DNA from: Brevundimonas subvibrioides
Lineage (GTDB): Bacteria > Pseudomonadota > Alphaproteobacteria > Caulobacterales > Caulobacteraceae
Length of the DNA: 64,000 nt
Reading direction: 5' to 3'
NCBI GenBank assembly: GCA_002280475.1
Contig: NCEB01000002.1
Location: forward strand, 104,555-168,554
In this document: positions 16,407 to 23,574 of the stretch, one piece after another
Layout of the letters: each line of letters starts with the position of its first letter
How positions within the stretch are numbered: the stretch's first letter is position 1
Position numbers and translations under genes: made by a program
Notes under the pieces: model-generated
Seen by the model: the letters and a program-made list of their open reading frames with translations, nothing else
What the model was told of the DNA's origin: nothing
The model's database searches: none

Positions 16407-17879
16407 ATGCCATCCAGCCACAGCGCGCGCCTGACCCTGCCCTATGTCGCGGCGGGTCAGCTGCAGAAACACGTCACGGTCAACGAGGCCCTGGCCCGCC
16501 TCGACGCCCTGACCCAGACGGCGGTCCTCAGCCGCACCACGACGGTCCAGCCGGATGATCCGGACGATCCGAACGCGGTTCAGCAGGGTGATCTCTACAT
16601 CCTGCCCCCCGGCGCGACCGGGTCGGCGTGGGGCGGCTGGAGCGCGGGCGACCTGGTCCGGGCCGAGAGCGGCGGTTGGGTGCGCGTGCCCGTGCCGGTC
16701 GGCACGGTCGCTATGGTGCGCGACCGCGAGGAACTGGTCGTGCGCGAGCCGGGAGGATGGAACCCGATCCTCCGTCGGGGCCAGCACCAGAATCTGACCC
16801 GGCTGGGCCTGAACACCGAGGCCGACGCCACCAATCCCTTCGCCGCCAAGATCAACAAGGCGCTCTGGACCGCCCGGCCCGAGGCCGACGGCGGCGACGG
16901 CGACCTGCGGATCACCCTGAACAAGGACACACCGACCGACGTGCTGTCGCTGCTGTTCCAGAGCGGCTACGGCGGTCGCGCCGAGTTCGGCCTGATCGGC
17001 GACGACGACCTGGTGCTGAAGGTCTCGAACGACGGCGCGACCTGGCGCGAGGCCTTTCGCATCGACGGCGACGACGGCCGCGTGGCCTTCCCGCGCGGCG
17101 CCGGTCGGGTCGAGGTGGTCCTGCTGACGGCGGGGGGCGGCTGGACCCCGCCGGACTGGGCGCGAACCCTGGCGGTCACGGCCGTCGGTGGCGGCGGGGG
17201 TGGAGGAGAGGGCGGTGCCGGGGCCAGCGGCCTGCGTCCTGGCGGCGGCGGTGGCGGCGGCGGGGGCCTGTCGACCGCCCTGTGGCGTACCGTCGACTTG
17301 CCCGGAGCCTTGACGGTGGGCCTCGGCGCGGGCGGCGCGGCCGGGGCGGCGGGTGGCGACACCACGATCGTCAGCGCCGGCGCGACCCTGTTGACCGCGC
17401 GCGGCGGCGCGGCAGGTCAGCACGGAACCACCGGCGGCGCGGGCGGTGCCGGAGGCGCGGGGCTGTTCGGTGGCAATCCGGGCGGCATGACTTCGGCCAC
17501 GGCGGAGGGCGATCCGGGCACGTCTGGCCTTGCCCCGGCCGCTCCGGGTGGCGGCGGCGCGGGCGGATCGCTCGACGCGGCCGGCACGGCCTGGGACGGC
17601 GGCGACGGCGGGACGGGCGGCCTCCTGGCCTGTCCGGCACCCGGTGGCGCGGGCGGCGCGGCCTCCGTCGGCGCGACTGGCGCGGCCCCGCCTGTCCCGG
17701 TCTCGATCAGCGGTGGCGGCGGTGGCGGTGGCGCGGCCTCTGCGTCCGGCGCGGGCTTCGCGGGCGGCGCAGGGGGGACCCACGGGGCCGGCGGCGGTGG
17801 CGGCGGGGCCGGTGTTTCGAGTGGCGGCTCAGGCGGCGCAGGCACCTCCGGCTGCGTCCTGATCCTGGTGCAGGGATGA
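16407..17879 (+). CDS. DUF2793 phage/GTA-type tail protein with glycine-rich C-terminus
   Basis: The first 100 or so residues from the ATG at 16407 fit DUF2793 (LTLPYVAAGQLQKHVTVNEALARLDAL, then QGDLYILPPGATGSAWGGW and WVRVPVPVGTVAMVRD). I know this domain from tail-fibre-like proteins of alphaproteobacterial prophages and gene transfer agents. From about residue 235 the protein is a low-complexity glycine/alanine-rich region of about 250 residues of collagen-poor, beta-fold type, as in receptor-binding glycine-rich tail tips. A GGAGA ribosome site precedes the start. It heads a run of overlapping genes whose later members look like holin, endolysin and spanins. The in-frame ATG at 16362 has no matching family sequence. 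Confidence 0.82.
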   Translation: MPSSHSARLTLPYVAAGQLQKHVTVNEALARLDALTQTAVLSRTTTVQPDDPDDPNAVQQGDLYILPPGATGSAWGGWSAGDLVRAESGGWVRVPVPVGTVAMVRDREELVVREPGGWNPILRRGQHQNLTRLGLNTEADATNPFAAKINKALWTARPEADGGDGDLRITLNKDTPTDVLSLLFQSGYGGRAEFGLIGDDDLVLKVSNDGATWREAFRIDGDDGRVAFPRGAGRVEVVLLTAGGGWTPPDWARTLAVTAVGGGGGGGEGGAGASGLRPGGGGGGGGGLSTALWRTVDLPGALTVGLGAGGAAGAAGGDTTIVSAGATLLTARGGAAGQHGTTGGAGGAGGAGLFGGNPGGMTSATAEGDPGTSGLAPAAPGGGGAGGSLDAAGTAWDGGDGGTGGLLACPAPGGAGGAASVGATGAAPPVPVSISGGGGGGGAASASGAGFAGGAGGTHGAGGGGGGAGVSSGGSGGAGTSGCVLILVQG

Positions 17880-18049
17880 GGCCGCCGCTTCGCCGCCGTC
17901 GGCGGTTGATCTCGCCCGACGATCGTCTGCTGGAGCCCGAGGTGTGGGAGGTGCCGCGGCGCCTCTCGCACGACGAGGGCCTCGACCTCACCGGCGCCGA
18001 CTGGCGCTCCACCCGCCCTGTGTTTTCACCGGAGATGGACCGTGACTGA
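17876..18049 (+). CDS. 57-aa basic/acidic protein in the lysis-like cassette
   Basis: The ATG overlaps the DUF2793 stop (ATGA) and the frame runs to a TGA at 18047-18049, which in turn overlaps the GTG of the next gene. The protein starts with an arginine-rich stretch (PPLRRRRRLISP) and continues DDRLLEPEVWEVPRRL and ends in RSTRPVFSPEMDRD. No membrane segment or known domain is seen. The overlaps on both sides are strong support that it is translated. Function is unknown; a tail-assembly or connector role is only a guess from position. Confidence 0.65.
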   Translation: MRPPLRRRRRLISPDDRLLEPEVWEVPRRLSHDEGLDLTGADWRSTRPVFSPEMDRD

Positions 18050-18311
18050 TCGCCCCCCGATCCCACCCCTGGCCGAGGCCCGCTGGCTGTGGCGACGCCT
18101 GTACGTCTTCCTGGCCAGCTTCGCCCTGTGGCGGCTTCTGGCCACGGCGGTCGACCGCACGGAGCCGAGCCAGCTGCCGCGCGTTGCCGCCGGCCTGATG
18201 GGGCTTCTGGCCCTGACGCTGGTCCTCTACCTCGTCGCGCCGACGGCCCAGCAGCTGGTGGCCCTGCTCGCCAATCTGCGCCTGCGTCTGGCCGAGGGAG
18301 GCGGCCGATGA
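18042..18311 (+). CDS. Small membrane protein, holin-like
   Basis: An 89-residue protein starting with GTG, overlapping the gene before by 8 bases and the endolysin after by 4 bases (ATGA). It has two hydrophobic segments, about residues 20-37 (LYVFLASFALWRLLATAV) and 48-68 (AAGLMGLLALTLVLYLVAP), with charged ends. Size, two-helix topology and position immediately before an endolysin gene fit a class II holin, which would open the inner membrane to release the enzyme. There is no sequence signature that proves this. Confidence 0.6.
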   Translation: MTDRPPIPPLAEARWLWRRLYVFLASFALWRLLATAVDRTEPSQLPRVAAGLMGLLALTLVLYLVAPTAQQLVALLANLRLRLAEGGGR

Positions 18312-18691
18312 GCTTTCGCTTCTCGACCCGGTCGCGCGCTCGCATGAAGGGGGTTCATCCGGCCTTGGTCGCGGTGCTGGAGAGCGCGATCACGCGCTCG
18401 CCCGTCGACTTCATGATCACCGAGGGTCTGCGGACGCCCGCCCGTCAGGCGGCCCTGGTGCGTGCCGGGGCCAGCCATACACTGAAGTCCCCCCACCTCA
18501 CCGGGCACGCGGTGGACGTCGCCGCCCTGGTCGAGGGAAAGGTGCGGTGGGACTGGCCCCTCTATCCCCGCATCGCCGAGACAGTGAAGACGGCTGCCAA
18601 AGAACAGGGCGTCGCCCTGATCTGGGGCGGCGACTGGCCGACCCTGCGCGACGGGCCGCATTTCGAGCTGGATCGGCGGGTGTTCCCATGA
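18308..18691 (+). CDS. M15-family peptidase (endolysin-type L,D-/D-alanyl peptidase)
   Basis: A 127-residue single-domain zinc peptidase without signal peptide. The M15/VanY-like SxHxxGxAxD motif is seen as SPHLTGHAVD, placing zinc ligands at H63 and D70, with the third histidine at H118 in GPHFEL and a preceding WGGDW segment. This compact form is like phage peptidase endolysins that cut the stem peptide of peptidoglycan. The lack of an export signal and its position right behind a holin-like gene support release by a holin. Start chosen by ATGA overlap at 18308; an upstream in-frame ATG would lie inside the holin-like gene. Confidence 0.85.
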   Translation: MSFRFSTRSRARMKGVHPALVAVLESAITRSPVDFMITEGLRTPARQAALVRAGASHTLKSPHLTGHAVDVAALVEGKVRWDWPLYPRIAETVKTAAKEQGVALIWGGDWPTLRDGPHFELDRRVFP

Positions 18692-19134
18692 CCGCCGTCG
18701 CCATGTTGCGCGCGCTGACGCCTCTGGGTTGGCTCGCGGTCGGCCTCGTGGGCCTCGCGGTTGCCGCCCTCGTCCTGGGCGGTCTCGGCTTTCGCTGGGA
18801 CCCTCTCGACCTGGCGCGGCGTCGCGCCGATCGCGCCGAGGCTTCGGCCTCCATTGCCCGGTCCGAAGCCCAGGTCCGTGCCGCAGAAGCCCAAGCCCAG
18901 GCGGGTCAGGTCGCCCGGCTGGACTCCGTCCTGGCCACCACCCGCCGTCTGGACGCCACCACCCATCGTTCCACCCTTCACGCGAGAGCCGCCAATGACG
19001 CCGACCTTCCCCTCGCGCCCGATCGTCTCGATCGCCTGCGCGCTCATGACCGCGAACTGTGCCGCATCGCGCCCGGCCTCGGCGGTTGCGCCGCCGCGCC
19101 TGACCCTGCCGGAGACGGCGATCCGAGCCTGTGA
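18688..19134 (+). CDS. Rz-like inner-membrane spanin candidate
   Basis: A 148-residue protein starting by ATGA overlap with the endolysin. It has one N-terminal membrane segment (about residues 12-32), then a long charged helix with heptad character (LARRRADRAEASASIARSEAQVRAAEAQAQAGQ and on), and ends RELCRIAPGLGGC. That is the topology of an Rz-type i-spanin: signal anchor plus periplasmic coiled coil. A second reading frame starting at 18995 overlaps its last 140 bases in the +1 frame, as in Rz/Rz1 pairs. The family match is by architecture and context only. Confidence 0.65.
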   Translation: MTAVAMLRALTPLGWLAVGLVGLAVAALVLGGLGFRWDPLDLARRRADRAEASASIARSEAQVRAAEAQAQAGQVARLDSVLATTRRLDATTHRSTLHARAANDADLPLAPDRLDRLRAHDRELCRIAPGLGGCAAAPDPAGDGDPSL

Positions 19135-19291
19135 CCTGTACCGGATTCCGGATGAGGCCGCGATCGCCGACCTCGAGATCGGCTATATGACGCGCGGGAG
19201 CCAGATCGCGGCCTGCGACGCCGCGCGACGGTTGGCGGTCGAAACCCTCATGGCCGAGCGTCTTGCACAGGACGCCGCGCGCCCCCGCTGA
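18995..19291 (+). CDS. Rz1-like outer-membrane spanin candidate, overlapping Rz
   Basis: A 98-residue frame beginning at ATG 18995 inside the Rz-like gene (+1 frame) and running 157 bases past it. Residues 9-26 form a short hydrophobic export-like segment with cysteines (SIAC, TANC), although neither is a perfect lipobox. A proline-containing stretch follows. The second half (CDLYRIPDEAAIADLEIGYMTRGSQIAACDAARRLAVETLMAERL) resembles the Rz1-type proteins I recall from alphaproteobacterial prophages. An embedded, offset frame in this exact position is the hallmark of spanin pairs. It could also be a separate small periplasmic protein. Confidence 0.55.
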   Translation: MTPTFPSRPIVSIACALMTANCAASRPASAVAPPRLTLPETAIRACDLYRIPDEAAIADLEIGYMTRGSQIAACDAARRLAVETLMAERLAQDAARPR

Positions 19292-19294
19292 GCC

Positions 19295-22048
19295 TTAGCC
19301 CGTCAGTCGCGCCAGGGCGGCCTGGTAGTTGGAAATCTGGTTGGTCAGATAGGCCGGGACCGGGCCGTTCGCCGCGCTGGTCGTCGTCTCCGGGGCCAGG
19401 GCGCGATAGGCGTCGCGGATGGCCTTGAGCGCCCCCTGAATCTTCTCGCCGGCGGCCTTGATCGCGGTGTCGTCGTTCAGCGTCAGTCCCGACGGCAGGT
19501 TCAGGCCGAAGGTCCGCACGACGTCGTCGCCCGATGTCTGGCCGATGAAGCCGGGCGACAGCCCCAGCCCCAGCAGGGCGTCTCGCCCCGTCTCGCCCGA
19601 GGTCAGCACGGCGCCGGTCACGCCGTCCTTGGCCGTGATGGACAGCCTCTGGTAGCCGCCGGTGGTCGTCGTCGTCTCGCCGTCCTTGCCGGTGACCGCC
19701 CCGCCTTCCGACGCCACCGTGACCTTCAGCCTGCCGTTGGAGGCGATGCTGATCTTGCGCGCCAGCGTGGCCAGCGTGTCCTTGGCGTCGATCGTCACGG
19801 CCTGGGCCCGGCCGCCGTCCGCGGACGCTATGTAGAACCGGTCCCCGACCCGCAGAGAGGTCGCGTCGATCAGGCGTTTGGAGTCCGACTGGTCGATCTC
19901 GCCCTGGGGCAGGCCCAGCCGGTCCAGCACAGAGGCACCGCCCGTCGCGACCGCCAGGGTCAAGGGCTTGGCCTGATCGTTCTCGCCCGACCAGGTCCGC
20001 TCGTATTCCACAGCCCCCGTCAACGGATTGATCCGGGCCAGGAAGCCGCGCGTCGGATCCTCGGGTTTCGCGCCCTCGGGCCGATCCGCGATGCCCGTGA
20101 TCCACACCTTGCCGTCGTGGACCTTGACGTCGGCCGCCGTGTCCTGGCCCGCGCCGCCATACCAGGTCAGCCGGTCCGATCCGGCCGCCGTCAGATCGGC
20201 GGACAGGGCGGCGGTGAAGATGTCGGTTCCACCGGAGTGGGCCACCGTTGTGGTGCCCGCCGCCAGTCCGCTGTCCCGGCTCGTGCCCGTCAGGATGACG
20301 CGTCCGTCCGCCACCGACACGCCTTCGATCGTGCCGGAGATCGGGCCCAGATCGCGCGTGGAGGCCAGGGTCGGGATGCCGACCGAATCCAGGGTGAAGC
20401 GCCGCACCACGGCCCGGCCGTCCTCGATCCCGGCTGTGTAGAGGTTCGAGCCATCGACGGTCACGGCGTCGACGCCGTCCTCGCCCGCGGTGCCGAACTG
20501 GCTCTGGCCCACGGCGGCCGAGACGATACCGGCTGTCGGATAGGGCTCGCCCGCCTTGAAGGCCTGGACATAGCCGTCCCACCCGCCGACCGAAGCGGCC
20601 CCCGGCACCGCTGATTTCGCGCGCCCGCCGATGTAGACGACGCCGTCGGGCCCAAAGGCCACGCTGGTCGCCTGGTCCTCGGCCCGGGCCCCGCGCCTCT
20701 GGGTCCACTGCTCCTCGCCGTCGCCGTTGAACACGGTGACGAAACTGTCGGCGACGGTGGCGAGGTCCCCGGTCTTGCCCGCGTCGGTCGTCTTGGTGTT
20801 GAGCGCGCCCGTCACCGATCCCGCGACGGCGACATTGCCGCTGGCGTCGATCGCGATGGCGTATCCGCTGGCCGTCGACGCCGCGCCCAGGGTCCGCGTG
20901 GCCACCAGTCGCCCGGCGGTGTCGTACTTCATCAGCGCCACGTCCTGGACGCCTTTGATCGGCTGGTGCTCGCCGCCGGAGGTGACGTCGGCCACCAGCC
21001 ACAGAGACCCGTCCGGCCCCACGGCGCTGGCCCTGACGGCGGCGAGACCCTCGGGCAGCTTCTCCTGTGACAGACGCCCGTCGACCCACTGGGTCTCGCC
21101 GACGTTGCCGCCGGTGGGGGCGGGGGCCGTGCCGCCGTCGGACTGGAACTTGAGCAGCTGGTTGACGCCGGCCGTGCCCGACCCTTGCACCACATAGACG
21201 GCGTCCGACCGGTCGGCGGCCGCGAACCCGACCGTCTCGGTGGATGTGCCCCGGATCGCCAGGGCCCAGCGGTCCGGGCCGGCCGGCAGGGTCACGGGCT
21301 TGCCGTTGACCTGGACCGTCCGGGCCTCGGCCTTGATCTGGTCGCGCCCGATCCGGGTCTGGAACCCGCCCGCCTCCAGCTTGCCGTTGATGTGGGTCAG
21401 GACCGCGTCCATCGTCCGGGGCGTCGCGCCCAGGTCGGCCAGATCGATCGGAACCGTCGTGGTCGCGCTGCCCAGCCCCTGCGGCACGCGGATGGTGATC
21501 GAGAACCGGGTGTCGCCGGCGAAGGCCGCGACAGGCGTGTCCAGCGATCCCTCATGGACCGGCCCGGTGACGGAGTTGGCGCTGTCGCGGGGCACGGCGG
21601 CGGTCGTCTTGGACAGGGACGAGGATGTGCCCTGAACCAGCCGCAACCCTTCCAGTTCGGTCTTGCCGACATAGGCGCTGATTTCGGCCAGGCCGCTCGC
21701 GAAACGCTTCTGGACCAGGCCCAGGTCGGTGTTGCCAAGGCCCTTGACCGAGGCCCGGTTGGTCAGGGCGTTCAGCGTCTCCAGGCCCCGGTACAGGGCG
21801 AACAGCTTGGCGTAATCGGCCGAGGCACCGCGCACATCGACGGGCGCGGCGTCCTCGTTGATGAACTTGCGCCCGCCCAGGGCCCCGCGCACCAGGGCGT
21901 CCGGGGCAGGGGCGGTGGCCTGCGCCTGGGTGCTCCATGGCGCGGTCGGCTGGCGCTGGCGCGTGATGGCCGAGGTGAAGGCGGCCGAGGTCGTGGGGTC
22001 ATAGGTCCCCCCGAACAATCCCAACAGATAGCCGTTGTTGACGGTCAC
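19295..22048 (-). CDS. FlaEY-like flagellin-locus protein
   Basis: A 917-residue protein next to flagellin genes, resembling the large FlaEY protein of the Caulobacter flagellin cluster. The N-terminal part (about residues 60-150) and the extreme C-terminus (KAIRDAYRALAPETT to ISNYQAALARL) are flagellin/hook-associated-like coiled segments (ASGLAEISAYVGKTELEGLRLVQG). The middle (about 280-690) is a repeated beta-propeller-type region with WLVADVTSGG, YAIAIDASGNVAVAGS and VAFGPDGVVYIGGRA repeats. No signal peptide is visible. In Caulobacter FlaEY affects flagellin expression or assembly; the mechanism is not clear. It converges with the spanin-like genes with only 3 bases between stop codons. 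Confidence 0.75.
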   Translation of the reverse strand: MTVNNGYLLGLFGGTYDPTTSAAFTSAITRQRQPTAPWSTQAQATAPAPDALVRGALGGRKFINEDAAPVDVRGASADYAKLFALYRGLETLNALTNRASVKGLGNTDLGLVQKRFASGLAEISAYVGKTELEGLRLVQGTSSSLSKTTAAVPRDSANSVTGPVHEGSLDTPVAAFAGDTRFSITIRVPQGLGSATTTVPIDLADLGATPRTMDAVLTHINGKLEAGGFQTRIGRDQIKAEARTVQVNGKPVTLPAGPDRWALAIRGTSTETVGFAAADRSDAVYVVQGSGTAGVNQLLKFQSDGGTAPAPTGGNVGETQWVDGRLSQEKLPEGLAAVRASAVGPDGSLWLVADVTSGGEHQPIKGVQDVALMKYDTAGRLVATRTLGAASTASGYAIAIDASGNVAVAGSVTGALNTKTTDAGKTGDLATVADSFVTVFNGDGEEQWTQRRGARAEDQATSVAFGPDGVVYIGGRAKSAVPGAASVGGWDGYVQAFKAGEPYPTAGIVSAAVGQSQFGTAGEDGVDAVTVDGSNLYTAGIEDGRAVVRRFTLDSVGIPTLASTRDLGPISGTIEGVSVADGRVILTGTSRDSGLAAGTTTVAHSGGTDIFTAALSADLTAAGSDRLTWYGGAGQDTAADVKVHDGKVWITGIADRPEGAKPEDPTRGFLARINPLTGAVEYERTWSGENDQAKPLTLAVATGGASVLDRLGLPQGEIDQSDSKRLIDATSLRVGDRFYIASADGGRAQAVTIDAKDTLATLARKISIASNGRLKVTVASEGGAVTGKDGETTTTTGGYQRLSITAKDGVTGAVLTSGETGRDALLGLGLSPGFIGQTSGDDVVRTFGLNLPSGLTLNDDTAIKAAGEKIQGALKAIRDAYRALAPETTTSAANGPVPAYLTNQISNYQAALARLTG

Positions 22049-22160
22049 GGACTCCTCCGGTCGGAACCATGGACCTGCGGGCTCAACGGGGCCTTAACGT
22101 CCGGGTGAGGAACGATATCGGACGAATCGTGTTCTGCTCTCGCCAGACAGGAGCGAGATC

Positions 22161-22286
22161 ATGATCTTCCCGACGTCGATTCTTCAGTCCCTGCTCGCGC
22201 TGTATGGCCTCGCGCCACGGCCCCAGACCACGCGGCGCCGCCCCGCCCCGGTCCTGATCGGAAGCCAGAGCCCTCGCTGGCGCTAG
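22161..22286 (+). CDS. Possible 41-aa small protein
   Basis: An ATG at 22161 with a good AGGAG ribosome site 8 bases ahead opens a 41-codon frame ending at TAG 22284-22286. It lies between the FlaEY-like gene and the broken flagellin and points opposite to both. The peptide starts with a short hydrophobic stretch (MIFPTSILQSLLALYGL) and ends basic and proline-rich. It has the look of a small membrane-associated peptide, but nothing recognisable supports function. The good ribosome site is the main argument; length is the main doubt. Confidence 0.35.
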   Translation: MIFPTSILQSLLALYGLAPRPQTTRRRPAPVLIGSQSPRWR

Positions 22287-22290
22287 GCGT

Positions 22291-23089
22291 TTACTGGAAC
22301 AGCGACAGGATGATCTGCGGCGACTGGTTGGCGATCGACAGGGCCTGAGCGCCCAGCTGCTGCTGTACCTGCAGGGCCTGTAGTCGCGCGCTTTCCTTGG
22401 CGAGGTCGGCGTCCACCAGATTGCCGATTCCGGCCTCCAGCGTATCGGTCAACTTGGAGACGAAGGTCGTGTGCGCCGCGATCTGCTTGGCCTGGGCCCC
22501 GATGTCGCCCAGCGACTTGTTCAGGGCCGTGATCGAGTCGTCCAGCTTGTTGAGCGCCGTCGTCGCTCCGGTGACCGTCAGCAGGCTGTCCGCCAGACCC
22601 AGCGAGATGATCGATCCACTGAGCGACAGATCCTTGGACGACAGGGTGATGAACGATGTCGCGTCCGCGTTGGCCAGGAACTTCAGGCCGTTGGTCAGCG
22701 AGCCGTCCAGGATGTTGCCACCGTCGAACGCGGCGTTCTCGACCGCCGACGAGATGGCGCGCAGCAGGGCCTTGAAGTCTGCGTCCAGCAGTTCGCGAGA
22801 CTGCGTCTTGAGCGAGGTGTCCTTGGCCGCGACCACCTTTTCCTTGAGCTGGTTCAGCAGGTCCGAGATCGATTCGCCGGCCGCGAGCGCCACGTCCGCG
22901 ATCGATGTCGCGCGATGTGTCGGCCCGCTGCTGCTGGGCGATGGCCCAGATGGCGGCGTTGTCCTTGGCGCCCTGGACCTTCAGTCCGGTCGAGATACGG
23001 CTCTGCACGCCAGAGAGGTTCTCATTGGTTCGCGCCAGGTTCTGCAGCGCGATGGCGGCGGACGCATTGGTGTGAACGCTGTTGCTCAT
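22291..23089 (-). pseudogene. Flagellin broken by a frame-disrupting deletion
   Basis: From ATG 23089 the frame encodes a normal flagellin start (VHTNASAAIALQNL through AIWAIAQQQRADTS, about 56 residues). It then goes out of register, while the rest of a flagellin (ATSIADVALAAGESISDLL to QALSIANQSPQIILSLF) continues intact in another frame to the TAA at 22291-22293. Compared with the intact flagellin at 23575-24405, eleven residues (33 nt) are expected at the break but only one nucleotide is present, so 32 nt are missing near 22911. Short CGATGT repeats (22903-22908 and 22913-22918) sit at the site. The remaining codons show no further damage, so the event is recent, or an assembly fault. Confidence 0.85.
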
Positions 23090-23125
23090 AGGTCTTCTAG
23101 CCCCGGATTCTCTCTCGGACGCTAG

Positions 23126-23153
23126 GCGTTAACCATGAGCGTATGGTTAACGC
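23126..23153. promoter_or_regulatory. Perfect dyad with two TTAACCAT (CtrA-type) half-sites
   Basis: GCGTTAACCAT at 23126-23136 is exactly inverted at 23143-23153 with a 6-base spacer (GAGCGT). Each arm holds TTAACCAT, the half-site form known for CtrA (and competed for by SciP/MucR-type proteins) in Caulobacterales. It lies 37-64 bases upstream of the broken flagellin and after the end of flaG. No sigma-54 promoter is seen in this gap, so the dyad is the best candidate control site. A terminator role for flaG is the alternative, but no T-run follows. Confidence 0.6.
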
Positions 23154-23212
23154 GGTCTCGCCGCGTCGGGCGGGCCCGCGCGGGTCAGAAGGCTGGGGTC
23201 CGAACGCCGCGA

Positions 23213-23500
23213 TCAGGCGTTGGTGTCGATCAGGGCTCCGGCGGCATAGCCTCCGTTCTGGGACAGCCTCAGCACCTCTTCGCGGGGGAACTGACGGACG
23301 ACCTCACCGGTCGCGCTGTCCAGGGTCTTGTAGACATAGCTCCCGATGGTCGGACCTTCCTCGATGATCAGGCGATACCTGGCGGCGAGTTCGGCGTCCT
23401 TCGAGGGGCGTCCCTGGTTGAAGTCTCCACCGGCCGTCGCGGCCGATGCGGCGGGCACGGAAGTCGGGACGATCGCTATCTTGTTCGCATTGGTGTCCAT
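23213..23500 (-). CDS. flaG: FlaG-family flagellar protein
   Basis: A 95-residue protein lying between two flagellin genes on the same strand. The C-terminal half has the FlaG signature: YVYKTLDSATGEVVRQFPREEVLRL, ending shortly after. The N-terminal half is a flexible, Ala/Ser-rich lead (SVPAASAATAGGDFNQGRPS). FlaG proteins influence filament length or flagellin export in other bacteria; the flaG name is also used in the Caulobacter flagellin cluster. The gene follows the intact flagellin after 74 bases that hold a hairpin, so it may be read through at reduced level. Confidence 0.85.
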   Translation of the reverse strand: MDTNANKIAIVPTSVPAASAATAGGDFNQGRPSKDAELAARYRLIIEEGPTIGSYVYKTLDSATGEVVRQFPREEVLRLSQNGGYAAGALIDTNA

Positions 23501-23541
23501 GGCTCCTCACGCCGCCTTTGCGGCGTTCCCTGGGAACGGTC

Positions 23542-23563
23542 GGGCGGGACCGAAGCCCCGCCC
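23542..23563 (-). terminator. Hairpin after the intact flagellin gene
   Basis: On the minus strand GGGCGGG and CCCGCCC form a 7-bp stem with an 8-base loop, 12 bases past the flagellin stop. A second stem (CGCCGC / GCGGCG) lies further on at about 23512-23527. No T-run is present. The pair may stabilise the abundant flagellin transcript or attenuate read-through into flaG. Confidence 0.5.
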
Positions 23564-23574
23564 TTCCATTTCGG

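Noticed and set aside
16628..18049. A 473-codon Arg/Gly-rich frame over the DUF2793 gene
   Set aside because: It is a shadow of the glycine-rich coding region. Only its last 57 codons (17876-18049), which extend past the DUF2793 stop and have coupled start and stop overlaps, are kept as a gene.
19248..21089. A 613-codon frame antiparallel-shifted within the FlaEY-like gene
   Set aside because: Repetitive Arg/Gly/Asp composition without any domain; it lies wholly in the coding region of the 917-aa protein.
22283..23089. A 268-codon frame from the flagellin start to 22283
   Set aside because: After about 56 flagellin residues it becomes Arg/Gly-rich and non-flagellin, while true flagellin sequence resumes in another frame. 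It is a frameshift product, so the locus is called a pseudogene.
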